Of a stretch of DNA of 64,000 nt, positions 1 through 8,699 are shown in pieces. Within the stretch, counting starts at the first letter, position 1; each line of letters opens with the position of its first letter. The DNA is from Gammaproteobacteria bacterium (GTDB taxonomy: Bacteria > Pseudomonadota > Gammaproteobacteria > Pseudomonadales > Pseudohongiellaceae): contig JAURWS010000060.1 of assembly GCA_030654835.1 (NCBI GenBank), positions 80,190 through 144,189 of the forward strand. Direction: 5' to 3'. The notes below the pieces were generated by a model. It saw nothing but the letters and a program-made list of their open reading frames with translations. It ran no database searches and had not been told where the DNA came from. The position numbers and the translations under genes were made by a program.

Positions 1-1518
1 GCGGTTGCGACGACGAATGGTGTCCAGCGCGCAGATATCCGCCGACGCCCGTTCCTCTGCTGAGGTATGTGTCCAAATAGAGGTCATCACGAATATCAGG
101 ATGTTGCAGACGAGGGAAATGGCGATGATTTCCCGTGAGCTGAGATTGGTGAATTCAAGTAGATCGACTCCTGTCACGACGGGCAACATCAGGAACAACA
201 GCCAGATCGCCACTCCCGTAAAGAGCCCGGCCATGTAGCCGTTCTTGTTGCCGCGTGGCCAGTACAGCAGGGCGACGATACTGGGCAGGAACTGCAGGCT
301 GGCGATATAGGACACGTTGCCGATGGCTCGGACGCTGAGCTTGTCGTCGGGGATGTAATAGAACAGGAAGCCGATCCAGATCAGTGCCGCAATCAGTATT
401 CTGCGTTTCCACAGCAGCCAGCGGTAAATGTCGTTGCGTGCCGTGGGCTGGTAGACCGGCAGAATCAAATGGTTCAGGCACATGTTGGAGAGTGCGAGGG
501 TGATGACAATTATCAGCCCGCTGGCGGCCGACAGCCCACCGAGGAAACCTATCATCGTGATCAGCGGTGAGCCGTAATCCGCGCCAATCGTCACAGGATA
601 GAAATCCAGCGGGGCGGTGGAACCTGCCTTGAGCCCAGCCCAGAGAATAGGCATCACCGGGAGGCTGAGCAGCAGGAAGTAGAGCGGCAGCGCCCAGCTG
701 GCCATGGTCAGCGCTTTGGGGTCGTTGTTCTCGTTGAAGATCATGTAGAACATGTGAGGGGAGGCGACCGCTGCGGTAAAAAACAGGATTACCGTCACGT
801 GGAAGCTGCCAGCGGTGGAGGTGTCCTTGATGCTGCTCAAGAGTTCGGGCTGCGCCTGCAGCCACTGATCGACCCCCGCGACGCTGCCGAACCCCTGATA
901 AATAGCGAAACCGCCCACCGTAAGCATGGCCAGCAGTTTCACGACGGACTCGAAGGCAATTGCCATTACCAGGCCCTCGTGCTTCTCGCGGCCAGCACCA
1001 CGGCCGGTGCCGAAGAAGATGGCGAACAAGGTGATCAGTAAACAGAATGTGACGGCAAGGGTAGTCTGTGACGCTTCGGGCGCGAGAATTGCCACGCTGC
1101 TGGCAACTGCCTGAATCTGCAGCGATAACAGTGGCGTGACCCCCATCAGCATGACGATTGTGGTCAGCGTGCCAGCCAGCGGGCTGCGATAGCGGAAAGC
1201 CAGCAGGTCTGCCAGGGAGCTGAGCTGATAGCTCTTGGTGATGTCCAGAATGGGGCGCAGCATGACGGGCGAGAAAAGGAATGCCAGCGAGATACCTATG
1301 AAGGGCGCCAGATAGCCGAAGCCGTCGCGAAAGGCGCTGCCCGTCACGGCATAGTAGGACCAGACGCTGGCGAACACCCCTAGTGACAGGACATAAACGA
1401 TGGGATGGTGGGTAATCCTCTGCGGAATCCAGCCTTTGTCAGTAGCCAGAGCGATGCCGAACAGCAGCATTAGGTAGCAGATGCCCAGAATAAACAGCGT
1501 GCTCAGGTCAAAGATCAT
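1..1518 (-). CDS. cbrA: CbrA-type sensor kinase, N-terminal sodium:solute symporter domain (partial, runs off the left edge)
   Basis: The 506 visible codons encode a hydrophobic protein starting MIFDLSTLF with about a dozen membrane segments and the layout of the SSS (SLC5) transporter family. Examples are the early PIVYVLSLGVFASVWSYYAV stretch and a GTGRGAGREKHEG loop. The gene continues past base 1, so the PAS, kinase and ATPase domains expected of CbrA are not seen. The identification rests on context: dksA, gluQ and a tiny coupled ORF lie directly upstream, as in pseudomonads, where CbrA with CbrB controls carbon and nitrogen use. A plain SSS transporter remains possible. ATG at 1518 overlaps the end of the small upstream ORF by 11 bases, which suggests translational coupling. 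Confidence 0.75.
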   Translation of the reverse strand, partial: MIFDLSTLFILGICYLMLLFGIALATDKGWIPQRITHHPIVYVLSLGVFASVWSYYAVTGSAFRDGFGYLAPFIGISLAFLFSPVMLRPILDITKSYQLSSLADLLAFRYRSPLAGTLTTIVMLMGVTPLLSLQIQAVASSVAILAPEASQTTLAVTFCLLITLFAIFFGTGRGAGREKHEGLVMAIAFESVVKLLAMLTVGGFAIYQGFGSVAGVDQWLQAQPELLSSIKDTSTAGSFHVTVILFFTAAVASPHMFYMIFNENNDPKALTMASWALPLYFLLLSLPVMPILWAGLKAGSTAPLDFYPVTIGADYGSPLITMIGFLGGLSAASGLIIVITLALSNMCLNHLILPVYQPTARNDIYRWLLWKRRILIAALIWIGFLFYYIPDDKLSVRAIGNVSYIASLQFLPSIVALLYWPRGNKNGYMAGLFTGVAIWLLFLMLPVVTGVDLLEFTNLSSREIIAISLVCNILIFVMTSIWTHTSAEERASADICALDTIRRRNR

Positions 1519-1684
1519 CGGAGTTTTGTTCCCGATGGCTGAAGGCGGCCAGTGCAATCACGAGCAGTCCAATGATGAAGGGGCGATACCAGGCGCCGTC
1601 TGGCTCTGCCAGCCAGTCCACGCTCGTCAGAAAGAGCAGGTAACTGAACAGCATCAGCAGCAATGTGGCTCGTGTGATGTACAA
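1508..1684 (-). CDS. Small two-segment membrane protein coupled to cbrA (CbrX-like)
   Basis: A 58-codon frame with a TTG start (GAGA about 7 bases upstream) reads as a membrane hairpin. The first segment is LLLMLFSYLLFL, the polar turn is DWLAEPDG, the second segment is FIIGLLVIALAA, and the tail is charged and ends NSDDL. Its stop codon lies inside the first codons of cbrA, so the two are probably translated together. The frame stays open further upstream to near the gluQ stop but contains no ATG, GTG or other TTG. A CTG start would lengthen the protein by about 20 residues. Position and coupling match the small cbrX ORF described upstream of cbrA in Pseudomonas; sequence homology was not tested. 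Confidence 0.5.
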   Translation of the reverse strand: MYITRATLLLMLFSYLLFLTSVDWLAEPDGAWYRPFIIGLLVIALAAFSHREQNSDDL

Positions 1685-1763
1685 AAGTTCTCTCGCAGAT
1701 GTGTGTCCGTCCGGGGTAAGCGGACCTGATTGGATGCCGAAGTGGTGAACCAGCCAAGTTCCT

Positions 1764-2666
1764 TCAACTGTCTGACTGGAGCGGAATGGTAGCTAACTTC
1801 GGCACCGCCTGTATATCCCAGTGCGCGGCTCCCCAGGCGAGCAACTCCGCCGGTAACGCAGTTGCCAGATGCGGGTCGGGATGCAGTCCGGGAAACTGCC
1901 CCAAAAATTGCAGCGCCGCCAGCAATTGAGCTGTCGGCTGCTGCAGATCCAGTGGGGTCGCGAAGTGCTGCTTGCTGAGTTTCTGGCCACTGTCGTTCAC
2001 CACCACCGGCATGTGCGCATAGTTCGGGCTCGGGAAACCCAGGAGTTTCTGCAGGTAGAGCTGACGTGGGGTGGAATCGAGAAGATCGGAACCGCGCACG
2101 ATATGCGTGATGTTCTGAAAGGCATCATCGACGACTACCGCCAATTGATAGGCAAACAGGCCATCCTTGCGGCGCAGAACAAAATCCCCACACTCGCGCT
2201 GCAGATTCTGCTGTTGCGGCCCCTGTATCGTGTCCACGAAATCGAAAATCTCATCTGGCACCACGACGCGCAGCGCCCCTGACGTCGGCGGCAATCGGCG
2301 CAGGCGGCAGCGATTGTCATAGACCCCGCCCATAACCTGAATATGCGCGCGGGAGCAATCGCAACTGTAGATGAGGCCGCGCTCCTGCAGAGTCGCAAGC
2401 GCGTCGGCATAAGCGCTCAGGCGCTGGCTCTGATAGATCACGGGGCCATCCCAGTGCAGGCCGAACGCATCGAGTGTCGAGAGAATCTGTGCCGCCGCTG
2501 CCGGTGGTTCCCGAGCTGGATCGAGGTCCTCCATGCGCAATAACCACAGGCCCTGTGCAGAGCGAGCATCAAGATAGCTGGCCAGTGCAGCCACGAGCGA
2601 ACCGAAATGCAGAGGCCCGCTGGGCGAGGGGGCAAAGCGACCGATGTAGTCTGCCTTGTTGCTCAT
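1764..2666 (-). CDS. gluQ: Glutamyl-queuosine tRNA(Asp) synthetase
   Basis: This 300-residue protein resembles the catalytic half of glutamyl-tRNA synthetase without the anticodon-binding domain, as in GluQRS. That enzyme attaches glutamate to the queuosine base of tRNA-Asp. The N-terminus has the class I signature (GRFAPSPSGPLHFGS, HFGS replacing HIGH) and KLSKQ stands for KMSKS near residue 235. The zinc site typical of GluQ is visible as C-x-C (CDCSR) followed by Y-x3-C (YDNRC). It lies 81 bases after dksA on the same strand, the usual dksA-gluQ pair, and is followed by the small ORF and cbrA. Confidence 0.95.
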   Translation of the reverse strand: MSNKADYIGRFAPSPSGPLHFGSLVAALASYLDARSAQGLWLLRMEDLDPAREPPAAAAQILSTLDAFGLHWDGPVIYQSQRLSAYADALATLQERGLIYSCDCSRAHIQVMGGVYDNRCRLRRLPPTSGALRVVVPDEIFDFVDTIQGPQQQNLQRECGDFVLRRKDGLFAYQLAVVVDDAFQNITHIVRGSDLLDSTPRQLYLQKLLGFPSPNYAHMPVVVNDSGQKLSKQHFATPLDLQQPTAQLLAALQFLGQFPGLHPDPHLATALPAELLAWGAAHWDIQAVPKLATIPLQSDS

Positions 2667-2747
2667 GGGTGCGGAAGTGGATGGAGAGTCAGTTGCGAGA
2701 GGGAGAGGGCAGAGCGAGTCTGCCCGGGAGGAACACGGAGCGCCCTG

Positions 2748-3185
2748 TCAGGCACCCCATTGCTTTTCCTTGATCTCGTCGAGGGTCTTGCAGTCGATGC
2801 ACTTGCTGGCCGTTGGTCTGGCCTCAAGGCGACGAATGCCGATCTCGATGCCACAGGATTCACAAAAGCCGTAATCGTCCTGAGCAATCTTCTCGATCGT
2901 GCTGTCGATCTTCTTGATCAGCTTGCGTTCGCGATCACGGGTGCGAAGTTCGAGACTGAACTCCTCCTCCTGTGTGGCACGGTCTGCCGGATCAGGGTAG
3001 TTGGCGGCTTCGTCCTGCATGTGGTGAACGGTTCTATCCACCTCTTCCATCAGCTGATTGCGCCAGTGGCGCAGGATGGACTTGAAGTGTTCCTTCTGAT
3101 TCTCGTTCATGTACTCTTCCCCCTTCTTTTCATTGTAGGGGGTGAAGTTCTTGAGAACAGGAGCAGTGGCTTGCTTGTCAGACAT
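2748..3185 (-). CDS. dksA: RNA polymerase-binding transcription factor DksA
   Basis: DksA binds the secondary channel of RNA polymerase and, with ppGpp, retunes promoters during nutrient stress. The 145-residue product has the expected parts: a long coiled coil, the acidic tip motif DPADRA (DxxDxA) at about residue 73, and a C-terminal four-cysteine zinc finger (CESCG then CIDC). Length and order match the enterobacterial and pseudomonad proteins. It heads the minus-strand block with gluQ and the cbrA-like gene, and faces a divergent aminotransferase across 295 bases. Confidence 0.98.
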   Translation of the reverse strand: MSDKQATAPVLKNFTPYNEKKGEEYMNENQKEHFKSILRHWRNQLMEEVDRTVHHMQDEAANYPDPADRATQEEEFSLELRTRDRERKLIKKIDSTIEKIAQDDYGFCESCGIEIGIRRLEARPTASKCIDCKTLDEIKEKQWGA

Positions 3186-3356
3186 GGTTCGCTACGCCTC
3201 ATTGCCCACACGGGGCTCGTCCAAAATAATCACTCGCAATCATTAACAGCGTGATGCCAGCACTGGGTCCAAAGAAAGCCCGGTAAGCTACCAGAATATT
3301 CTCACTCATGCCACAGGAATGTCACAACCGGCAATTGCAGGTCTGGCGCGCCCGGG

Positions 3357-3402
3357 ACTTTCCGGAAAGTAGTTCGCCGTACTCTATCACCGTCTATATA
3401 AT
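3357..3402 (+). promoter_or_regulatory. Perfect 14-bp palindrome and consensus -10 box upstream of the aminotransferase gene
   Basis: A self-complementary ACTTTCCGGAAAGT lies at 3357-3370 and a perfect TATAAT at 3397-3402, about 80 bases before the ATG. No strong -35 box is seen at the right distance (TTCGCC at 3373 is the best), which suits a promoter that depends on an activator at the palindrome. It lies in the dksA/aminotransferase divergent gap, so it could serve either gene. The role is inferred. Confidence 0.4.
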
Positions 3403-3480
3403 GCACTTCCTGATAAAAGTCAGCAGTCTTGTCCCACCTATACAGTCTCATCAACGTCTCAGCAACCGGAGTTGCAATTC

Positions 3481-4677
3481 ATGCCCAGCGAAACCAGATG
3501 CCGATTCACGGTTGCGCAGCGCATGCGTGGCGTCAATCCATTCCGGGTGATGACGGTGCTGGAACGGGCCAAAGATCTGGAGTCCCAGGGGCGGCACATT
3601 GTTCATCTGGAGGTGGGGGAACCCGACTTCGTGACGGCCGCGCCAATTCTGGAGGCGGGACGGACCGCTTTGGCGCAGGGACATACCAGCTATACCCCTG
3701 CCGCCGGGCTGCCGCAGTTGCGGGAGCGTATCGCCGCATTCTATCGCAGTGATTATGACGTCGATATTGCACCGCAGCGTATCTTCGTGACGCCTGGCGC
3801 CAGTGGCGGACTCAGTCTGCTCGCGCAGTTGCTGCTGAATCCGGGAGATGGTGTGCTGATGAGTGATCCCGGGTATCCCTGCAATCGCAACTATGTGCGC
3901 CTGGCGGGAGGCGAAGCTCAGCTCGTCGAGGTCGGTGCCGACACCCGCTATCAGGTCACTCCGGAATTGCTGGAGCGCCATCGCACCGAGCGCACACGTG
4001 GCGTGTGGATCGCCTCCCCCGGCAATCCCACTGGGACGGTGCTGGATATCGCCGGGCTTCAGGGGCTCAGCGCGTGGACGGACCGCCACAACCTGCACCT
4101 GCTGGTGGACGAGATCTATCATGGTCTCGATTACACAGAGGGCCTGCCTACGGCACTGCAGGTCTCCGACGATGCGCTGGTCGTGAACAGTTTTTCGAAA
4201 TACTTTGGCATGACCGGCTGGCGGCTGGGCTGGTTTGTCGTGCCCGAACCTCTAGTGGCGGCCAGCAATATTCTGGCGCAGAACCTCTTCATCGCGGCGT
4301 CCACTGTCGCGCAGTACGCCGCATTGCGAGCCTTCGATCTTGATACGCGCGAGATATTGGAAGAGCGCAGGGTGGCCTTCGCGCAGCGTCGTGATTTTCT
4401 CACCGGTGTTCTGCAGGAGCTGGGATTCGCCGTTCCGGTCGCCACCGAGGGGGCGTTTTACATCTACGCAGGCATCGACAAGTTTGGCGACGATAGTGAA
4501 TATTTTTGCCACGCTCTGCTGGAACATTTTGGCGTGGCTGTGACGCCTGGCACAGACTTCGGAGATTTCGAAAATCGTCGCCATGTGCGCTTCGCCTTCA
4601 CGACCAGTATGGAGCAGTTGCAGGTGGCGGCCGACCGCCTGCGCGTGGCGGTGAACTCTGGAAGGTTACGGCGATGA
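3481..4677 (+). CDS. Pyridoxal-phosphate aminotransferase, class I (AspC-like fold type I)
   Basis: The 398-residue product has the class I/II aminotransferase pattern: SPGNPTG, then the aspartate region LLVDEIYHGL, then the PLP-lysine motif VNSFSKYFGMTGWRLGW. A C-terminal small domain carries the substrate arginine stretch HVRFAF. The substrate cannot be read from sequence; an alanine/valine or aspartate-type enzyme is likely. ATG 3481 was chosen because CGGAG lies 9 bases upstream, while the in-frame TTG at 3472 has no usable site. Its stop overlaps the sfsA start (ATGA), so the two are translationally coupled. The same pair sits beside dksA in pseudomonads. Confidence 0.9.
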   Translation: MPSETRCRFTVAQRMRGVNPFRVMTVLERAKDLESQGRHIVHLEVGEPDFVTAAPILEAGRTALAQGHTSYTPAAGLPQLRERIAAFYRSDYDVDIAPQRIFVTPGASGGLSLLAQLLLNPGDGVLMSDPGYPCNRNYVRLAGGEAQLVEVGADTRYQVTPELLERHRTERTRGVWIASPGNPTGTVLDIAGLQGLSAWTDRHNLHLLVDEIYHGLDYTEGLPTALQVSDDALVVNSFSKYFGMTGWRLGWFVVPEPLVAASNILAQNLFIAASTVAQYAALRAFDLDTREILEERRVAFAQRRDFLTGVLQELGFAVPVATEGAFYIYAGIDKFGDDSEYFCHALLEHFGVAVTPGTDFGDFENRRHVRFAFTTSMEQLQVAADRLRVAVNSGRLRR

Positions 4678-5393
4678 AGTTTGCCACGCCTCTACAGGAG
4701 GCTAGGCTGATAAAACGCTACAAGCGTTTTCTCGCCGATGTCGTTCTTGCCGACGGCAGCACGACGACGTTGCATTGCCCTAACACTGGTTCCATGCTCA
4801 ATTGTGCTGCTCCCGGCAGTCGTGTCTGGTATTCGGTGGCTGAGAATGCGGCACGCAAGTATCCGTTTACCTGGGAGCAGGTGGAAGTCGACGGAGGTCA
4901 TCGCGTCGGCATTAATACGGGCCGAGCCAATACCCTCGTCAAGGAAGCGCTGCAGAATGAGGTGATTCCGGCGTTGCGCGGTTATGCCATGTTGCAGAGT
5001 GAAGTGGCCTACGGCAGTGAAGGCAGCAGGATTGATTTTCTACTCTCCGGTGGCGGAGAGGAACCACTGCCCTCCTGTTACCTGGAGGTCAAGAGTGTCA
5101 CGCTCGGATTGGGTGATGGTCTCGGTGCATTTCCCGACGCGGTGACTGCCCGCGGTCTGAAACACCTTCGCGAGCTGGTAGCCATGCGCGAGAGTGGGCA
5201 GCGAGCGGTTCTGCTGTTCTGCGTACAACACACGGGCATTGATACTGTGGTACCGGCAGATCGCATAGACCCGGTCTACGGGAGAGCGCTGCGCGAGGCC
5301 AGAGCAGCAGGCGTGGAGGTAATGGCATGGGGATGTGATATCGGATCGCAGGAGATCATCCTGCGGCGCGAACTTCCAGTGCAGATGCCCTGA
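4674..5393 (+). CDS. sfsA: Sugar fermentation stimulation protein SfsA (DNA-binding / nuclease-like)
   Basis: This 239-residue protein has the SfsA landmarks: HCPNTGSM near residue 38, the NTGRANTLVKEAL stretch, SRIDFLL and LEVKSVTL, and a C-terminal PADRIDPVYG. The D-x(n)-E-x-K pattern gives it a restriction-endonuclease-like look. SfsA was found in E. coli through effects on maltose metabolism and nonspecific DNA binding; its exact role is unsettled. It begins within the stop codon of the aminotransferase and ends 25 bases before a convergent gene. Confidence 0.95.
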   Translation: MKFATPLQEARLIKRYKRFLADVVLADGSTTTLHCPNTGSMLNCAAPGSRVWYSVAENAARKYPFTWEQVEVDGGHRVGINTGRANTLVKEALQNEVIPALRGYAMLQSEVAYGSEGSRIDFLLSGGGEEPLPSCYLEVKSVTLGLGDGLGAFPDAVTARGLKHLRELVAMRESGQRAVLLFCVQHTGIDTVVPADRIDPVYGRALREARAAGVEVMAWGCDIGSQEIILRRELPVQMP

Positions 5394-5418
5394 AGCGCAT
5401 TTCCCGGGAAGGTGTGGG

Positions 5419-5763
5419 TCAGATCCTGCCCAGGTGGATGACGTCTTGCTCGTCCACCATCAGGAAGCCATTGCCAATCACGAAGGGAATCGGGTGCAAC
5501 CGCTTGCCCTTGCAGGGGCCGAGAATGCATTGACCGCTTTCGATCAGGAACAGCGCGCCATGCGTGGAGCATTGAATCAGCGCACCATCACTATCGAGAA
5601 AGCGATCTTCCTGCCACTCCAGCGGCGTCCCCAGATGTGGGCAATAGTTGTAGTAGACATGCATCCGATCGTCCTTTTTCACGGCGAACACATACTTGTT
5701 GCCGATCTCGAAGCCCTTGGAAGTGCCTTCTTCCATGTCTGACGTATGACAAAGCGTAATCAT
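5419..5763 (-). CDS. Rieske [2Fe-2S] ferredoxin-like protein
   Basis: The small soluble protein (114 residues) is a single Rieske domain. Cluster ligands are visible as CPHLGTPLEW (Cys, His) and CSTHGALF (Cys, His), 20 or so residues apart. Such stand-alone domains (NirD, HcaC or BphF type) pass electrons to oxygenases or reductases. No oxygenase or reductase gene lies nearby, so the partner is unknown. It sits 64 bases downstream of the Cys/Met PLP enzyme on the same strand and may be cotranscribed with it. The family call is firm, the function is not. Confidence 0.85.
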   Translation of the reverse strand: MITLCHTSDMEEGTSKGFEIGNKYVFAVKKDDRMHVYYNYCPHLGTPLEWQEDRFLDSDGALIQCSTHGALFLIESGQCILGPCKGKRLHPIPFVIGNGFLMVDEQDVIHLGRI

Positions 5764-5827
5764 TCTTCCGATCCTTTTTCTGACGCCACTCGCCTGCGGA
5801 TATCTTTCTGGTGTTCAGGCCAGGCGC

Positions 5828-7057
5828 TTAAGCCAGCGCCTGCTCGAAGTCGGCCAGCAGGTCATCGATATCCTCGATGCCGACTGCGAGCCGGATCAGG
5901 GAATCGGCGATACCCATGGACGCTCTGCGTGCCGCCCCCATCTCGAAGAAAATCGTGTGCGCAACAGGAATCGCCAGCGTGCGCGTGTCGCCGAGATTAC
6001 TTGAAGAGACTACGCAGTTGAGTTTGTTCAGGAAGTCGAAGCAATCCAGTTCATCGACGAGTTCGATGCTCATCAGCGCACCGAAATGACGAAACAGTTG
6101 CGCCGCTCGCTCGTGCTGGGCGTGGCTGGGCAGCCCCGGATAGTTGACCTTGCGGACGCGCGGATGCTGTTCGCAGAACTGTGCCAGCGCCATGGCGTTC
6201 TGACAGGCGCGTTCCACGCGCAGGGACATGGTCTCTGACCCTACCGCAAGATGGTGAGCGGGCTCGGGTGCCAGTGTGGCGCCGAAGTCGCGCAGTCCCT
6301 TCTTCTTTATCTGCGTCATGCCCCACTGTGCCGCCGGACCAGTCTTGTAGTTGTCGTAGAGATTCGGATAGGTTGACCAGTCATAGAGTCCGGTATCGGT
6401 GACGGCGCCACCCAAGGCGTCGCCATGGCCACCAAAATACTTGGACAGTGAATTGACGATTAATGATGCACCGACTTTTTTCGGCGAGAACAGCCATGGT
6501 GTTGTAATCGTGTTGTCGACGACATAGATCAGCCCCAGCTCGCTGCACAGCGCGCCGATGCCATCCAGATCTGCCACCTGGGTCGCCGGGTTGGCGATGG
6601 TCTCGACAAACACCAGACGCGTGTTGCTCTTCACAGCCGCCTGCACATTGCTCGCTGCAGTGGCATCCACGAAGCTGACTTCAACGCCAAAATTGGTGAA
6701 GGTGTTGAAGAGGCTGTTGGTGTTACCGAAGAGGAACGAGCTGGCCACCACATGGTCGCCCTGGCGTAGCAGTGCAAACAGGATCGAGCCAATGGCAGCC
6801 ATGCCGGTCGCGAAGGCAACGGTCGTCAGGCCCTGCTCCATGTGGGTGATGCGGTTCTGCAAGGCGTTGACGGTGGGATTCTGCTGTCGACCGTAGTTGT
6901 AGCCGTTTTTGCGGCCTTGAAATACGGCGGCCAGTTCACGCGCGTCGGCATACTCGTAGGCAATCGACGTGTGAATGGGTTTGTGCAGGCTGCCATGCTC
7001 CGGATGATCGGCGCGGTCGGAATGCAGATTGGTGGTATCGAATCCTGATTTGCTCAT
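5828..7057 (-). CDS. Cys/Met metabolism PLP-dependent enzyme (cystathionine gamma-synthase / O-acylhomoserine sulfhydrylase type)
   Basis: The 409-residue protein has the trans-sulfuration family fold: YNYGRQQNPTVNALQ early, FATGMAAI, then the Schiff-base lysine in NSLSKYFGGHGDALGG, and a C-terminal IRLAVGIEDIDDLLADFEQAL. Enzymes with this ending make or break cystathionine, or add sulfide to acylated homoserine. The substrate cannot be decided from sequence alone. Cysteine supply genes (cysD, cysNC) lie elsewhere in this window, consistent with an assimilatory role. It could be cotranscribed with the downstream Rieske protein. Confidence 0.88.
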   Translation of the reverse strand: MSKSGFDTTNLHSDRADHPEHGSLHKPIHTSIAYEYADARELAAVFQGRKNGYNYGRQQNPTVNALQNRITHMEQGLTTVAFATGMAAIGSILFALLRQGDHVVASSFLFGNTNSLFNTFTNFGVEVSFVDATAASNVQAAVKSNTRLVFVETIANPATQVADLDGIGALCSELGLIYVVDNTITTPWLFSPKKVGASLIVNSLSKYFGGHGDALGGAVTDTGLYDWSTYPNLYDNYKTGPAAQWGMTQIKKKGLRDFGATLAPEPAHHLAVGSETMSLRVERACQNAMALAQFCEQHPRVRKVNYPGLPSHAQHERAAQLFRHFGALMSIELVDELDCFDFLNKLNCVVSSSNLGDTRTLAIPVAHTIFFEMGAARRASMGIADSLIRLAVGIEDIDDLLADFEQALA

Positions 7058-7145
7058 GCTGTCACAGTCCTGCTTGACGAATACCAGCCTGAATGGGAGT
7101 GCGAAAGGTGGCTGGAAAGGGCGGCAGTATATAACGAGGCTGGTA

Positions 7146-8510
7146 TTACTGAATACCAGCGGGGGAGGGTGAGAAGGTTGGTGAGTGGGCTGGTAAGTAG
7201 ACAGGCAGTGCGGCTATCTCCTTGTCGATGGCGGCCACCCTGTCCAGATAGGCTTGGCTGTTGCGGTCCCGATATTGTTCGGAAAAGTCCGCTTCATTGA
7301 GCCCTGTCAGATCTCGTGCAACAAGGGGAACATAATCCGTTTCCAGTGTGGCGTGCGCCAGCCTCTGCTGCAGAGCCAGCGCCTCTGTGGCATTACTGGT
7401 CGCAGCATTGCCCAGCGCCACGCCAGCGCTGTTGGCTGTTAGATCGCTGAAGCTGAATCCGCTGCGATAGCGGGCGTCGTAGGTTTCCTTGCTGTTGGAG
7501 AGTATGCCTGCCACCCCGGCTCCCGCCGACGCCGTGATGGCGGCGGAGGTAGTCAGATGCTGGGCCAGATCGACACGGCGCTGGATCGTCACTTCAACCC
7601 TGCGCACTGGGGTGCCGCCGAGCTCTCCAGCCAGCTGCCGGAGGTCCGATTCATTGACGTAAAGAGACAAGGCCTGCAGCAGGTTGCGATTCTCTGCAAT
7701 GGCATCCCTGCCGTTGGCGGAGCGGACGCTGGCGATGCGGAATAGTGGGAACAGCAGTTCGTTCAGCGAGACAGAGGAGGTGTCGGCAGGCAGTGCGGCG
7801 ACGATTTCGGCTATCTGCACGTAGTAGCGGAGTATGCGGTCATTGTCATCCGCGCTCAGGAACAGCTGCTCGGCTTGTCCCTTGACCTGCGACAGCATGT
7901 CCGGCTGCCAGTCGAGAGTGACGTGCACTGCCTCTTCCTCGAAGGTCACATCGCGAACGCTCTGCTGTAACGCTGAGAATTCCTGATAGTTCACGTAATT
8001 CGCCGCCAGTATGCGTTGTCCCATCAGGATTGCGCTACGCACCACCGCCGTTGGAATTGGCAAGTGCCCGGCGCGCACACCGTACAGCTCGATGGCTCCG
8101 TCTCGTTGCCTGACGCGGGCATGCAGATTCAGATAAAGGGGCAGGCCCGGCAGTTGCCATGGCACCACCAGATCGACTCTGGCGCTGCCGGGCGACAGTG
8201 CCACGTCGGCGGCCAAGTCCTGCAGGCCGGGGATTGTTTGCAGGCCAAAGGCCGCCAGCAGATTCAATTCCTCCTTGTCCAGCTGCAGGCGCCGTTCGCC
8301 AGCGCTGCTGATCTCTTCGGGGGCGTTGTCGACAATAAGTTGTTCGATGGTGCGAATATCGACATCGTCAATCGTGCGGGTCACGGGAACCGAGGGAGAT
8401 GTCTGCAGAGTCAATATCATCAACAACAGCACTAACGCCAACAGACCGAGCAGTAGCGCGGTGAGTCGTCTTGCCAGGGTAATCAAACTGGAGAAGCGTG
8501 CTATCGTCAT
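7146..8510 (-). CDS. Membrane-anchored protein of unknown function
   Basis: I do not recognise this 454-residue product. It has one N-terminal membrane segment (LLLGLLALVLLLMILTL, about residues 19-35), so the bulk is probably periplasmic. The middle is a beta-rich region that alternates hydrophobic and polar residues (ARVDLVVPWQL, YLNLHARV, AVHVTLDW), like AsmA-like or lipid-binding envelope proteins. The C-terminal third has a glycine/alanine-rich stretch followed by SGFSFSDLTANSAGVALG and ends in a proline/serine tail. It is divergent from the lipoprotein gene at 8700 and 88 bases upstream of the PLP-enzyme gene on the same strand. Codon use looks like its neighbours. Confidence 0.8.
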   Translation of the reverse strand: MTIARFSSLITLARRLTALLLGLLALVLLLMILTLQTSPSVPVTRTIDDVDIRTIEQLIVDNAPEEISSAGERRLQLDKEELNLLAAFGLQTIPGLQDLAADVALSPGSARVDLVVPWQLPGLPLYLNLHARVRQRDGAIELYGVRAGHLPIPTAVVRSAILMGQRILAANYVNYQEFSALQQSVRDVTFEEEAVHVTLDWQPDMLSQVKGQAEQLFLSADDNDRILRYYVQIAEIVAALPADTSSVSLNELLFPLFRIASVRSANGRDAIAENRNLLQALSLYVNESDLRQLAGELGGTPVRRVEVTIQRRVDLAQHLTTSAAITASAGAGVAGILSNSKETYDARYRSGFSFSDLTANSAGVALGNAATSNATEALALQQRLAHATLETDYVPLVARDLTGLNEADFSEQYRDRNSQAYLDRVAAIDKEIAALPVYLPAHSPTFSPSPAGIQ

Positions 8511-8699
8511 GGGATTTCAGCATGGACTGCTGACAAATTCGTGGATTACCGTTATAAAGAACGCGGCCGGAGTGTCGAAATCCGGTCAATTACCTTGCTG
8601 CATGCGCCTGCCGCAGACTTGACGGTACTATCTTAGAGTGATTATGGTGTCGTCAAGCACTATAGGCTCTCGCCCTGACTTTTGTACAAGGACCACTTC

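Noticed and set aside
155..865. 236-codon frame on the minus strand
   Set aside because: It is an out-of-frame reading of the cbrA-like gene. The frame in register to base 1518 encodes a continuous membrane transporter domain, and this one is rich in His, Arg and Pro with no sensible domain.
8619..8649. TTGACG with TATGGT as a promoter for the lipoprotein gene
   Set aside because: The spacer is 19 bases and the -10 is poor; below what I would list.
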